Below are positions 43,964-52,965 of a stretch of DNA of 64,000 nt, piece by piece. Under the pieces are notes generated by a model. The model did no database searches, was not told the DNA's origin, and saw nothing but the letters and a program-made list of their open reading frames with translations. A program made the translations under genes and the position numbers. Source of the stretch: Candidatus Lustribacter telmatis (GTDB lineage Bacteria > Vulcanimicrobiota > Vulcanimicrobiia > Vulcanimicrobiales > Vulcanimicrobiaceae); assembly GCA_003164045.1 (NCBI GenBank), contig PLRU01000018.1, positions 99,078 to 163,077 of the forward strand. Reading direction: 5' to 3'. The stretch's first letter is position 1, and each line of letters begins with the position of its first letter.

Positions 43964-44929
43964 GTGGAGAAGAAGACGATCCGGTTCTGCATTTGGATCT
44001 GGGATCGCGGCGTGGACGATTTCGTGTCGTTCTGTCTTCCGTCGCTGATGCAGCCCAACAACATTCCTTGGCTCATCCAAAACGGCTTTCCGATTTCGCT
44101 CGACTTTTTCACGCTCGCCCACGATCGGGCCCGGGTCGAGAAGCTGGCGTCGGATCTCCAGCTCCAATTGCGTGCGATGGCGCCGGAAGCACAAGTGGCG
44201 GCAACGCTCTCGAACCTGCCCGAGACGAAGCGCACCACCTATGAAATCAAAGTCGCGTTCTTTGAGGCCATCGTGCGCGTTGCCGTCGACACGCAGTCCT
44301 ACGTCCTTTTCACCTTCGCCGACATGTTTTTCGGCGACGGTTCGATTCGCAACATCGTCGTCTACGGCCAGAAGCCGGGCGTCACGGTGAGCGGTCTCTA
44401 TCTGCGCGTCAAACAGAAGCCGTTTATGGAACTGATGGCCCGCCATCAGGCCGTCACCGGCAGTACGACCGTCTCCAACGCGCGACTCGTCGACATGTGT
44501 CTCGACACGCTCATCGACGGAATGGAAGCATCGATCGTCGATAACGACCGTAACGCGAGCCACCTCACCAGCGGTGCGCTGCGCAAGATCAGCGACGATC
44601 TCTACACCTATTCGTTCCACGCACCGACGCCCATGCTGTGCTGGTTCACCGAGTCCGACGTCCAATTTTTCAGCCGTCTGCTCTGGAATTGTCATCTCTT
44701 CGATCACATTTGGCCGACGATGCTCATCGCACAGAACCGTTGGCGCGTGATGGCCAGCAGCGATCTGTTCTTCCTTGCCGAGTACAACCGGGAAGAGATC
44801 GAAGCCGACCATCACGTCTACGCGACGAAGGAAGGCTTGCTCTACAACGATGACTACGATCAAGAACATCTCCACGGACGGATCCATCAAACCATGTTGA
44901 TGACGTTGCGCCGCGAGCGCCTCGCATGA
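43964..44929 (+). CDS. Glycosyltransferase-like protein of unknown specificity
   Basis: 321 aa from GTG 43964, with AAGGCAGG just upstream. It begins KKTIRFCIWIWDRGVDDFVSFC, then LPSLMQPNNIPWLI, a pattern of proteins in polysaccharide loci where the N-terminus fits a sugar-nucleotide-binding fold. FADMFFGDGSIRNIV resembles their PDxxxSDGS motif, a DxD-like site. No signal peptide or membrane helix is seen. The role is a guess from these short similarities; it could also be a lineage-specific protein unrelated to sugars. ATGA overlap with the following solute-binding protein shows co-expression. Confidence 0.5.
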   Translation: MEKKTIRFCIWIWDRGVDDFVSFCLPSLMQPNNIPWLIQNGFPISLDFFTLAHDRARVEKLASDLQLQLRAMAPEAQVAATLSNLPETKRTTYEIKVAFFEAIVRVAVDTQSYVLFTFADMFFGDGSIRNIVVYGQKPGVTVSGLYLRVKQKPFMELMARHQAVTGSTTVSNARLVDMCLDTLIDGMEASIVDNDRNASHLTSGALRKISDDLYTYSFHAPTPMLCWFTESDVQFFSRLLWNCHLFDHIWPTMLIAQNRWRVMASSDLFFLAEYNREEIEADHHVYATKEGLLYNDDYDQEHLHGRIHQTMLMTLRRERLA

Positions 44930-45888
44930 GCGGCTCGCGCATCGCCGCCTGCCTTGCACTCGCGCTCGCGCTGAGCGGCGCCGGTGCGGCGCGCGCAGCC
45001 GATACCCTCATTCCGCTCGAGGTCGGCACGATGCCGGGCGACGCGTCGGCGGAAGTCTACTACGGCGTGGAGCAAGGCTTTTTCAAAGCCGAGGGGCTCG
45101 ACGTCCACATTACCGGCTTTACCAACGCGCCCGCGCAAGCGGCGGCGGTAATTGCGGGCACGATTGCGGTCGGCAACGGCGGGGTCGGTTCGGTTGCCGT
45201 CGCCCGCGAGCGCGGCATTCTCGAGCGCGTGATCGCGCCGGCGAGCGTCTACGATCCAAAGGCGCTGACGGCAGTGCTGATGGTGGCCAAAGATTCACCG
45301 GTCAAATCGGCGGCCGAACTCAACGGCAAGATCATCGGTACCAACGGGCTGCAAGATCAGGCGCAGCTGGAATCGATGCTCTGGCTTGAAAAACACGGCG
45401 CGGATCTCAAGACGATCAAATTCGTCGAAGTGCCGTTCCCGGCGATGGCGGGCGCGCTGCAGCAGCATCGCATCGAAGCCGCGCTGATGGTCGAACCGCT
45501 GATCACGGCCGGTTCGGCCGACGTGCAGACGTTCGGTGACGCGATGGGTGCCATCGCGCCGCACTTCATCACCACCGGATGGTTTGCCGGCGACGCCTGG
45601 CTGCAAGCGAATCCCGACGTTGCGGCGCGCTTCGTGCGCGCGATGCTGCGCGTCGCCGTGTGGGCGAACGCGCACCATGCCGAATCGGCGCAGATTCTGG
45701 TGCGCTCGGCGAAGCTCGACCCGGCGATCGCCGCGAAGATGACGCGGTCGACCTACGGTACGAGCCTCGATCCGGCCCTGATGCAGCCGGTGCTGGACAT
45801 GTTCGTCCACTTCGGCGTGCTGGCGAAACCGATGTCCGCCGCCGATCTTGCCTGGCAAGCCTCGCCGGCCTATCCGAAGCGGCGCTAG
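44926..45888 (+). CDS. ABC-type substrate-binding protein (NMT1/TauA-like)
   Basis: 320 aa. Sec signal peptide (AACLALALALSGAGAARAA). Mature part LEVGTMPGDASAEVYYGVEQGFFKAEGLDVHITG is the NMT1/SsuA-type pattern for binding sulfonates, pyrimidines or aromatic acids. NGKIIGTNGLQDQAQLESMLWLEKHG is the second-lobe hinge. No permease or ATPase gene is adjacent. Its TAG stop overlaps the stop of the convergent second binding protein in CTAG (45885-45888). Confidence 0.83.
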   Translation: MSGSRIAACLALALALSGAGAARAADTLIPLEVGTMPGDASAEVYYGVEQGFFKAEGLDVHITGFTNAPAQAAAVIAGTIAVGNGGVGSVAVARERGILERVIAPASVYDPKALTAVLMVAKDSPVKSAAELNGKIIGTNGLQDQAQLESMLWLEKHGADLKTIKFVEVPFPAMAGALQQHRIEAALMVEPLITAGSADVQTFGDAMGAIAPHFITTGWFAGDAWLQANPDVAARFVRAMLRVAVWANAHHAESAQILVRSAKLDPAIAAKMTRSTYGTSLDPALMQPVLDMFVHFGVLAKPMSAADLAWQASPAYPKRR

Positions 45889-46910
45889 CGCAGCCCGAGC
45901 GAGCGCCGGGCGTCGGCGAGGATCGTCGTGTCGACGAGCGCGCTCAGCGGCGCCGGCGTTTGCACGAGGCCGGCTTCGACCCAGAACTTTTGTTGGCGAT
46001 CGACCGACTCGGGCTTGAGGCCGAGACTGTTGTAGGCGGGTCCGGGAACGCTGCGGATCACGTCTTCCGGTAGGCCCGACCATTTCACGACCGTGCGTAC
46101 GAGTTCGTTCGTCCACTTGCCGTTCGTCAATTCGATCTCGTGCGCGGCTTTGAGATACCCCATCAGAAAACGGCGCGCGGCATCGCGTTTGCCTTTGATA
46201 AATTGCGGCGAGGCGGCGAGAAAGCTCTCTTGCACGCCCGGTGCGATGTCGCTCGTCGTGAGCCACTTGTGCGCGAGCTTCTGCTGCTCGAGCTGGGTCA
46301 CGATGACTTCGGTGTTGCCGAGGACGTCGATCGCCCGGTTGCGCATCGCGGCGTAAATCGAGGCGTTGTCGTTGATCTTGTTCGTGTACGTGACGGCGCC
46401 GAGTGGAATGCCGCCTTTCGCGAGCGCGATGCGCACGAGGTAGTCGACGAGCGAACCGGCGGCCACCCCGTCGATGCGTTTGCCGCGCAGATCGGCGAGC
46501 GTGCGGATCGCTTTGCTATCCCAAAGATCTTGGCGCACGACGATCCACGTGGTGTCGTTCCAGCCGCGGTGCGCTTCGGTCAACGCGGCGATGAGCTGGA
46601 CGTTGAAGCCCTGGCCGCCCTGGTTGAAAAAGCCGGGGCTGAGCACCATCGGTGAGAGATCGAGATCGCCGCGCGCAAGGCGCGGAACGTTGAGCGTCGA
46701 TGAACCCTGATACTGCGAAACCTCGACGTCGAGGTGCTGCTCGGTGAAATAGCCCTTGTCGACCGCAAGAAAGATCGGCAAGTAGGTGTACGTCGTGAAG
46801 TTGAGCGCAATGCGCACTTTGTCGGGCGCGGCTTCTTGCGCCGCCGCGCGTGACGTGCCGCCGGCGAGCGACGCGGCGAGGGCGGAGAGCGCGAAGTGCC
46901 GGCGGTTCAC
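45885..46910 (-). CDS. ABC-type substrate-binding protein with Tat-like signal
   Basis: 341 aa. MNRRHFALSALAASLAGGTSRAAAQ has a twin-arginine start and an A-rich core. The body (KVRIALNFTTYTYLPIFLAVDKGYFTEQHLDVEVSQYQGSS) is again NMT1/SsuA-like. It lies 5 bp after a luciferase-like oxidoreductase on the same strand, a pairing typical of sulfonate or related uptake-oxidation systems. The ABC permease and ATPase are missing here. Confidence 0.83.
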   Translation of the reverse strand: MNRRHFALSALAASLAGGTSRAAAQEAAPDKVRIALNFTTYTYLPIFLAVDKGYFTEQHLDVEVSQYQGSSTLNVPRLARGDLDLSPMVLSPGFFNQGGQGFNVQLIAALTEAHRGWNDTTWIVVRQDLWDSKAIRTLADLRGKRIDGVAAGSLVDYLVRIALAKGGIPLGAVTYTNKINDNASIYAAMRNRAIDVLGNTEVIVTQLEQQKLAHKWLTTSDIAPGVQESFLAASPQFIKGKRDAARRFLMGYLKAAHEIELTNGKWTNELVRTVVKWSGLPEDVIRSVPGPAYNSLGLKPESVDRQQKFWVEAGLVQTPAPLSALVDTTILADARRSLGLR

Positions 46911-46915
46911 CGGCG

Positions 46916-47986
46916 TTATGCCTCGACCGCGCTGGTACCAAACGCCGGGATCACGCGTTCGCCGAAGAGCTGCACCGAACTGCGCACCAGCTCGTCGGGC
47001 ATCGTCGTGATGTGATGGTGCGCCAGCATCACGTCGTAACCGACGCGTTCGCGCTGTTCGCGAATCTGCCGCGCAACCGTTTCCGGGCTGCCCACGAACG
47101 CGAGGCCCTCGCCGACCCAGAAATCGTAGCCGCTGGTGCTCTCGAGATAGATGCGCGCGGTCTCGCGGCGTTCGGCGCTGGCATCGGGCCGCACGGAGCG
47201 CGCGAGGTTGACTCCGCGCTGTCCGGCCAGGCCTTGCCGCATGTACGGCTCCGCTTGCGAGATCGCGAGGGCGTCGGTTTCGGCCACGTGTACGTGGCGT
47301 ACGATCATCGTCTGCGGCTTTGGACCCGGATGGTTGTGCTTCGCCCAGGCTTGACGGAAGTAATCATACTTCTCACTGATGACGCGTTCGACGTCGATAT
47401 TTTGCGCGAGGTGAAAATTCATCTGCGCGGCGTAGTCGAACGACGCGTGGCTATGTGCGCCCATCCAGATGCGCGGGTTCGGCTTTTGATAGGGCCGCGG
47501 CTGCGCGATCGCGTCCTTGAACGTCCAGTACTTGCCTTCGTACGAGAACGGCTCGCCGGTCCAGGCTTTAAAGATGATCTCCATCGCCTCGACGCCCATG
47601 TCGCGGCGCTGGTCGTAGTCGACACCCCAGCACTCGAACTCTTTCACCGCGACGCCGTAGCCCAGCCCGAACTCGACGCGGCCTTTGGAGAGATGGTCGA
47701 GCGTGGCGATGTCTTGCGCGAGCCGCACCGGATGGTGAAACGGCAGCTGATAGACCATCGCGCCGATGTGGATCGTCGAGGTCGCCCGCGCCACGGCCGT
47801 TAGGTACACGTTGGGCGAGGTGATCCCGGGATACGGAATGCTCTGGTGTTCGATGATGAAGTAGTATTTGTGGCCGGTGCGCTCCGCCAGCACGACGTCC
47901 GCGATCATCGACTCGTAGTCGATGCCGCCGTGGGGCGTCGGGCCGCTGGAGAGCGATTCGAAGATGCCGAACTCGAGTGCGTCCAT
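46916..47986 (-). CDS. LLM-class flavin-dependent oxidoreductase
   Basis: 356 aa TIM-barrel bacterial luciferase-like monooxygenase. MDALEFGIFESL, AERTGHKYYFIIEHQSIPYPGITSPNVYLTAVA, LPFHHPVRLAQDIATLDHLSKGRVEFGLGYG and IRPYQKPNPRIWMG-like segments are typical. It would use reduced flavin and oxygen to attack a small organic compound; the flavin reductase is not nearby. Together with the following binding protein it forms a two-gene operon. Substrate is unknown. Confidence 0.88.
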   Translation of the reverse strand: MDALEFGIFESLSSGPTPHGGIDYESMIADVVLAERTGHKYYFIIEHQSIPYPGITSPNVYLTAVARATSTIHIGAMVYQLPFHHPVRLAQDIATLDHLSKGRVEFGLGYGVAVKEFECWGVDYDQRRDMGVEAMEIIFKAWTGEPFSYEGKYWTFKDAIAQPRPYQKPNPRIWMGAHSHASFDYAAQMNFHLAQNIDVERVISEKYDYFRQAWAKHNHPGPKPQTMIVRHVHVAETDALAISQAEPYMRQGLAGQRGVNLARSVRPDASAERRETARIYLESTSGYDFWVGEGLAFVGSPETVARQIREQRERVGYDVMLAHHHITTMPDELVRSSVQLFGERVIPAFGTSAVEA

Positions 47987-48080
47987 ACTCCGGCAGATAT
48001 CCGGTCCGCCGGAGAACTCTTTCTTTGCGGGCTCCGCGGCGCGGAACGGTCAGGGAACGCCCGGGTGCTAGGCTCGTTCC

Positions 48081-48803
48081 ATGATGTCGCGACACCTGAC
48101 GTTCCTCGTCTCCTTGGCGGCGGTTGTACTCGCTTCGGCGAGCGGCGCCGCAGCGCAATCGCTCGATTCCAAGCATCCGGCGGCCCTGGTGGCCGGCGAA
48201 AACACGGGCACCGTCGACAGTATGGTCGGCCCGCAGTTCTGGCAGTTCCGGTCGCGCGCGGGCAGCGCTTCGATCGTCGTGCGATTTGCGTCGATGGGGC
48301 TGTTCGGGAACGCGACGGCCTCGACCATTCAAGTGGTGCTCCACGACGGTACCGGCAAGACGTTCGGCTCGGAATCGGTCACGTCAACGGGCCGCGCGGT
48401 CGAGGTGAAGTGGCCGGGGACGTTCGGCAAGCCCGGGACCGTGATCGTTGAGATCCGCCCGGCGATGTCGAGCCTCGTGCGAGCGGGCGGCGACTACAGC
48501 ATCACGGTTACGGGCGCCGTCGACTATTCGAACGTGAAGGTACCCGGGCCCGAGCGAATCGCCGGTACGTACACCTTGATGGTATGTCCGCCGACGCTGG
48601 ATTGCCAAGCGACGCGCTTCTTCGCCGACGGATCGGTGAAGACGGCGGATGGGACGACGGGGACGTGGTCGAGCTTCGATCCGTCAGCGCTCATCTATAC
48701 GGTGAAGATCGCTTCCAACCAATGGAGTTTGAAGCTGGTTCCCGGACGCGGACTCGTCGATACCGCGAATACCGCCGGCATCGTGTTCCAGGCCGTACGA
48801 TAA
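48081..48803 (+). CDS. Exported protein of unknown function
   Basis: 240 aa. Clear signal peptide (HLTFLVSLAAVVLASASGAAAQ). The mature part is beta-rich and shows no motif I recognise (VGPQFWQFRSRAGSASIVVRFASMGLFG, then FADGSVKTADGTTGTWSSFD); two cysteines are close together in VCPPTLDCQA. Divergent from the LLM oxidoreductase with 94 bp between. It precedes the large lipoprotein by 8 bp, so the two are likely co-expressed. Confidence 0.72.
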   Translation: MMSRHLTFLVSLAAVVLASASGAAAQSLDSKHPAALVAGENTGTVDSMVGPQFWQFRSRAGSASIVVRFASMGLFGNATASTIQVVLHDGTGKTFGSESVTSTGRAVEVKWPGTFGKPGTVIVEIRPAMSSLVRAGGDYSITVTGAVDYSNVKVPGPERIAGTYTLMVCPPTLDCQATRFFADGSVKTADGTTGTWSSFDPSALIYTVKIASNQWSLKLVPGRGLVDTANTAGIVFQAVR

Positions 48804-48811
48804 TCGTCGCG

Positions 48812-50749
48812 ATGCGCGTGCGCCGGTTCGTTTGTGCGTTTCTGTTCTTGATGTTGCTGAGTGCGCCGCTCACGGCGTGCTCGAATGCGGTCAAGACGAG
48901 CAGCGCCGCGGGTTTGGACGATTCGATCGAGGCACTTGCCGGCGGCGGTGTGGCCGTTATGGAAGACGTGACGTCGACCGCGCCGATCGTGGCACTCGGC
49001 GCGTCAGCGTCCGCGATGCGGTTCACGCGCTGGCAAGTGCGCAATCTCGTCGCCGAGGCGAACGCGCACAACGGCTATCTCGGCAGCGAACTCGATGCGT
49101 TCGTCCCGGCGCCCGCCGGCGCGCCGCCGTTTTCCGTGCTGCTGGGAGCCTGGTTGACGCGGCACGACGGGCCGCTCGCCGCGTACGCGCAGCGGTTCAT
49201 GGGCGATCCGGACTACAAGCACGCCACGACGATCGCGTTTCCCAGCATCGTCGTGCTGACGTTCGTGGCGGATATCGCGCGCGTCACGGCGTCCGCGCAA
49301 GCGACGCCGACGGCGTTCGATCTCGGGCCGTGGATTGCGGCGCCGGCCGAGGCTGACGGCGATGCGTGCACGGACATTTCGAATTGGGTGAGCACGGTGG
49401 TGACCTCCGTAACGAACGCCGTGCAGGCGAACGGGGCGGGCTGGCTCGCATCGATCTGGAACGTGGTCGTGACGATCGGCGGTCAGGCGTTCAGCATCTT
49501 GGTCAACGGCGTGTTGCAATCGATCGTCGGGTTCGTCACGCAGATCGCGACGGTGGTGGGAACGCTGATGCAAGTAGCGTCGATGTTCAAGCCGTGGACG
49601 GTGACGCTGGCCGCCGATCCCGGATCGCTGACCTTGGGAGCGGCACCGCTCAGCGGCGCATTCAACGCGACGCTCGACGCGCAAGATATCGCGTGGCCGG
49701 CGACGCTGGTCGGGTGCGTGAAATCGCTCTCGGGCGTCGACCTCACCGCCGCGTATAAAGACACGCCGGTAACCTGGACGAAGCCGATCGGCATTCCGGG
49801 GTTGGCGGCGGTTGCTGCTGCCGACGCGACGCTGGGCGACGACAAAACGGCGCACTACACCTATGCGACCATCTCGCGGCCGCCGGCGACGGAATGTCCC
49901 GTGCTCGTTCCCGCCGGGAATCTCGGCATTACCGTCACCGTTTCGCGCACCGATGTTTCGAAGACGCTCGATTCGCTGTTGCTGCTCATCACCAACAAGC
50001 TTCCGGCGAAGCTGCAGAATTTTCTCCAGCCGTACGAACAGCCGGCCGTTGACGCCGCGAAAACGGCCATCGGAAACTTCAAGAGTCCGCATGCGAGCGC
50101 GACCGCGCAGCTGACGGAGCTCGTTTCGGATCCGCTCTGCACGCACACGCCGCCGCCCGGGAGCACGCCGAAGCCGACGCTCCCGCCCGTGCAGTATGGA
50201 GAATTGCCGCTGGCGCCGTGCGATGCGATCCTGAGCAATGCTGATGTCGCGGCCGGCTATCCGGGCGACATCATCATCAATAATCTCAAGCCCGCGATGC
50301 AAGACTTGATGCGTAACGCGGGCGTCACTCTCAATGCGGTGGCAAGTCAGGTGCCCGGTTCGAAGGACGGCGTTGTCCATGACCCGCGCGTTCTCGCATC
50401 GACGGGATGCCCGATCGGGCCACCCTACACGCCGTCGTCCGGTGACGACCCGGATAATCCGCAGATCGACGCGCTTTTCGTAACGCTTCCGGCTCCCGCA
50501 CAGCCGGTGCTTGCGGAAAATTCCGCCCCGGCTTGCGTTGCGGCGCTGGGATCGGAGCTCGATACGTTCAAGGCGGAATGCTCGGTGATGAGCACGACCG
50601 ATTCGCCGGGTGGACCGGTGATGGCGACGCTCGTCCGGGTTTTCAGCAAGGACGCTGAGTATGTGGTCGAGGTGTTCGGGAGCGGGGACAGCGCGCCCGC
50701 GATCGCGCTCATGCGCAGTGTGCTGCAACGTCTCAACCACCCTCACTAA
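48812..50749 (+). CDS. Large putative lipoprotein, lineage-specific
   Basis: 645 aa from ATG 48812. Lipobox APLTAC follows a hydrophobic signal, so it should be lipid-anchored. Residues ~200-265 hold a long hydrophobic/amphipathic stretch (WLASIWNVVVTIGGQAFSILVNG). Further on are beta-rich segments and a Pro/Thr linker (PPPGSTPKPTLPP). No enzyme motif is seen. Paired cysteines late in the protein (ASTGC, APAC, AEC) suggest disulfides outside the cytoplasm. A longer upstream frame is read through the preceding gene. Confidence 0.7.
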   Translation: MRVRRFVCAFLFLMLLSAPLTACSNAVKTSSAAGLDDSIEALAGGGVAVMEDVTSTAPIVALGASASAMRFTRWQVRNLVAEANAHNGYLGSELDAFVPAPAGAPPFSVLLGAWLTRHDGPLAAYAQRFMGDPDYKHATTIAFPSIVVLTFVADIARVTASAQATPTAFDLGPWIAAPAEADGDACTDISNWVSTVVTSVTNAVQANGAGWLASIWNVVVTIGGQAFSILVNGVLQSIVGFVTQIATVVGTLMQVASMFKPWTVTLAADPGSLTLGAAPLSGAFNATLDAQDIAWPATLVGCVKSLSGVDLTAAYKDTPVTWTKPIGIPGLAAVAAADATLGDDKTAHYTYATISRPPATECPVLVPAGNLGITVTVSRTDVSKTLDSLLLLITNKLPAKLQNFLQPYEQPAVDAAKTAIGNFKSPHASATAQLTELVSDPLCTHTPPPGSTPKPTLPPVQYGELPLAPCDAILSNADVAAGYPGDIIINNLKPAMQDLMRNAGVTLNAVASQVPGSKDGVVHDPRVLASTGCPIGPPYTPSSGDDPDNPQIDALFVTLPAPAQPVLAENSAPACVAALGSELDTFKAECSVMSTTDSPGGPVMATLVRVFSKDAEYVVEVFGSGDSAPAIALMRSVLQRLNHPH

Positions 50750-50767
50750 ACAATAAAGGATCCACGC

Positions 50768-51310
50768 ATGCGATATTTTTCGAAAATCACCGGTCTCGTT
50801 GCGACCCTCGCGTTCGCCGCGATGTGTGCGGGTTTGGCGCTGGCCGATGGGTCGAGCGCTTTGAAAGACGCCCTCGTGGCGACGATGAAGCTGACCACGT
50901 ATCACATGACCATGACGTCGCCCCAAGGGGTCGTCGAGGCCGATATCGTCAACCCCGGCCGCATGCACGTGAAGATGAAAGACGGCGAAATGATCGTTGT
51001 CGACAAAACGATGTACATGAAGCAAGCCGGGGTCTGGACAAAATATCCGGGCGTCGACGTGATGCAAACGCAGACCGACCCACTCAAGGCGTTCGCTGCA
51101 AAGGCCGCCGACTACCAGGTCGACGATCTGGGGATGAAGCTCGTCGATGGTGCGACCTTACACGCCTACCGCACGACGAACCTGAAAAAAAAGTACCTCG
51201 CGATGATGTACATTGACGGTAGCGGCCGGATCGTACGCATGGAGACGGGCACCATGGTCATGGTGATGTCGAAGTTCGGTGAGGCCGTTACGATCGTTGC
51301 CCCGATGTAG
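50768..51310 (+). CDS. Small exported protein, LolA/LppX-like
   Basis: 180 aa. Signal peptide (KITGLVATLAFAAMCAGLALA). The mature part, LKDALVATMKLTTYHMTMTSPQGVVEADIVNPGRMHVKM and YHMKQ-like MYMKQAGVWTKYPGV, follows the half-barrel LolA/LprG pattern for carrying a lipid or lipoprotein acyl chain. AAGGA precedes the ATG. It is 18 bp after the large lipoprotein, so the two may work together in the envelope. The LolA-like call is from pattern only. Confidence 0.65.
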   Translation: MRYFSKITGLVATLAFAAMCAGLALADGSSALKDALVATMKLTTYHMTMTSPQGVVEADIVNPGRMHVKMKDGEMIVVDKTMYMKQAGVWTKYPGVDVMQTQTDPLKAFAAKAADYQVDDLGMKLVDGATLHAYRTTNLKKKYLAMMYIDGSGRIVRMETGTMVMVMSKFGEAVTIVAPM

Positions 51311-51370
51311 GGTTTCCGGGCTTCGTCTGCCGGACACGGAGAGGTCAGCGGCGGAAGCGAAGCACCCCGG

Positions 51371-51763
51371 ATGCCGCGCTACTTGCACACCTCGATCTTC
51401 GTGAACGACATGGCCGCCTCGATTGACTTCTACACCAACAAGCTCGGGCTCAAGCTGCTCGGCGGACCCAACCACTATCCGGGCAACGCGGACATGGCGT
51501 TCGTGGGCAGCGATTGGAACGCGTACATCGAGTTGGTCTTCGATCTGGAAGAGCACCCGCCGTACGCCATCGGGAACCGCTACGAACACCTCGCGCTCGA
51601 GGTTGACGGCGATATGAAGGGCACGATCGAGCGGCTGCGTTCGCAAGGCGTGAAGATCCTCACCGAACCGAAGAAGCCGCCCAGCGGAAACCGCTGGATT
51701 GCCTTCGTCGAGGATCCGAACGGCATCCCGGTCGAGTTGCTGGAGCCGCGCACCGGAGACTAA
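51371..51763 (+). CDS. VOC-family (glyoxalase-like) protein
   Basis: 130 aa, two beta-alpha-beta modules. HTSIFVNDMAASIDFYTNKLGLKLLGG opens the fold. Metal-ligand positions look filled by the first His (YLHTS), Glu in YIELVFD, His in YEHLALEVD and Glu in PVELLEPR, as in glyoxalase I. It could be glyoxalase I or another vicinal-oxygen-chelate enzyme. Three bases separate it from the lyase-family gene that follows. Confidence 0.85.
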   Translation: MPRYLHTSIFVNDMAASIDFYTNKLGLKLLGGPNHYPGNADMAFVGSDWNAYIELVFDLEEHPPYAIGNRYEHLALEVDGDMKGTIERLRSQGVKILTEPKKPPSGNRWIAFVEDPNGIPVELLEPRTGD

Positions 51764-51766
51764 GCG

Positions 51767-52633
51767 ATGACGGCAGCCGCGCGCTTGCGCCAAGCCCTCG
51801 CCGGCCCCGAGCTGATGATCGTGCCGGTGATCGGCGATCCGCTCGCGGCGCGGCTCGTCGAGCGGGCCGGCTTGCCCGCCGCGCTGCTCGGCGGCTTCGG
51901 CATCTCGATGATGCGCTACGCGCTGCCCGATACCGGTCTGATCGGCTTCGGTGAAGTGATCGATCAGGTGCGCAATACGTGCGCGGCGGTGCCGGGGTTC
52001 CCGATCATCGCCGACGGCGACACCGGATACGGCAACGCGATGAACGTGCGCCGCACGGTGCAAGAATTCGCGCGAGCGGGCGCCGCGTGCGTGCTGATCG
52101 AGGATCAGGTCTGGCCGAAGAAGTGTGGTCATCTGGCCGGTAAGCGCGAAGTGATTTCGCGTGACGAGGCGCGTCTGAAAATTCGCGCGGCCGTCGATGC
52201 GCGTAACGCCGGGCACGACATCCTGATCATGGCCCGCACCGACGCCCGTTCGGCAATCGGCTTCGACGAAGCGATGGCCCGTTGCCGCGACTTCGAAGCC
52301 GAAGGCGCCGACATCGTCTTCGCCGAGGCGCTCGAGACGCGCGCTGAGCTGGCGGCGTTCGGCGCTGGATTCGGCGCGGCGACCTGGGCCAACATGATGC
52401 CGAAGACGCCCGAAACATCGCGCGCTGCATTGCAGGCGATGGGCTTCAAGGTCGTCACCTACAACGTTCTGCTGCCGGCCGTAATTCACGCGCTCCGGGA
52501 AACGTTGATCGCGCTAAAGAGCGGCGATCTCACCGGCGCTCCGCCGCGCGTGTCGTTTGACGAGATGACGGAACTCGCCGGACTGGCAGACTACACGGCG
52601 CTGGAAACGCGCTACATCGATCCCGAGCCTTAG
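51767..52633 (+). CDS. Isocitrate lyase/PEP mutase superfamily enzyme
   Basis: 288 aa. IADGDTGYGNAMNVRRTV binds Mg, and the lyase catalytic loop KKCGHLAGK with its cysteine identifies a C-C lyase (2-methylisocitrate lyase, oxaloacetate decarboxylase-like or dimethylmalate lyase) rather than a phosphonate mutase. ARTDARSAIGFDEAMARC follows. The exact substrate is unclear. No methylcitrate-cycle genes are nearby. Its TAG overlaps the TAA of the convergent membrane protein. Confidence 0.87.
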   Translation: MTAAARLRQALAGPELMIVPVIGDPLAARLVERAGLPAALLGGFGISMMRYALPDTGLIGFGEVIDQVRNTCAAVPGFPIIADGDTGYGNAMNVRRTVQEFARAGAACVLIEDQVWPKKCGHLAGKREVISRDEARLKIRAAVDARNAGHDILIMARTDARSAIGFDEAMARCRDFEAEGADIVFAEALETRAELAAFGAGFGAATWANMMPKTPETSRAALQAMGFKVVTYNVLLPAVIHALRETLIALKSGDLTGAPPRVSFDEMTELAGLADYTALETRYIDPEP

Positions 52634-52965
52634 CCCCGCCACACGGTGATGACGATCCCGCCGGCTGCAATCAGCAACCCGCCCGCGATGATCGGCAGGC
52701 CGGGCCGAACGCCGAACACCAGCAGATTGGTGAGCTGCGCGACGATGAAGAACAGCACGACGTAGACGCCGAGGAGCCGGCCGAAGTCGGCCGGTGACCA
52801 GTTCACGAATAAGCCGTACGCAAGTAAGATGATGCCGCCGGCGGCAATCGTCGCTACCCGGGGGAATCCGCTCGAATGTTTGAGCCCGAGGCGCACCACG
52901 GCGTCGCCGCCGACTTCGAGCGCGGCCGCGACGATGAGCAGAAGCCCCGTGATCGCTGGATTCAT
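52630..52965 (-). CDS. Four-helix small membrane protein (YnfA/SMR-like)
   Basis: 111 aa from ATG 52965, overlapping the MocR stop by 4 nt. Four hydrophobic helices, with ITGLLLIVAAALEVGGDAVVRLGL (a membrane Glu as in YnfA/SMR) and GRLLGVYVVLFFIVAQLTNLLVFG. The layout matches YnfA (UPF0060). Its coupling to a MocR gene hints that the regulator controls it. Transported compound unknown. Confidence 0.7.
   Translation of the reverse strand: MNPAITGLLLIVAAALEVGGDAVVRLGLKHSSGFPRVATIAAGGIILLAYGLFVNWSPADFGRLLGVYVVLFFIVAQLTNLLVFGVRPGLPIIAGGLLIAAGGIVITVWRG

Noticed and set aside
49004-51067. 687-codon minus-strand open frame
   Set aside because: Shadow of the large lipoprotein gene, which has a signal peptide and lipobox.
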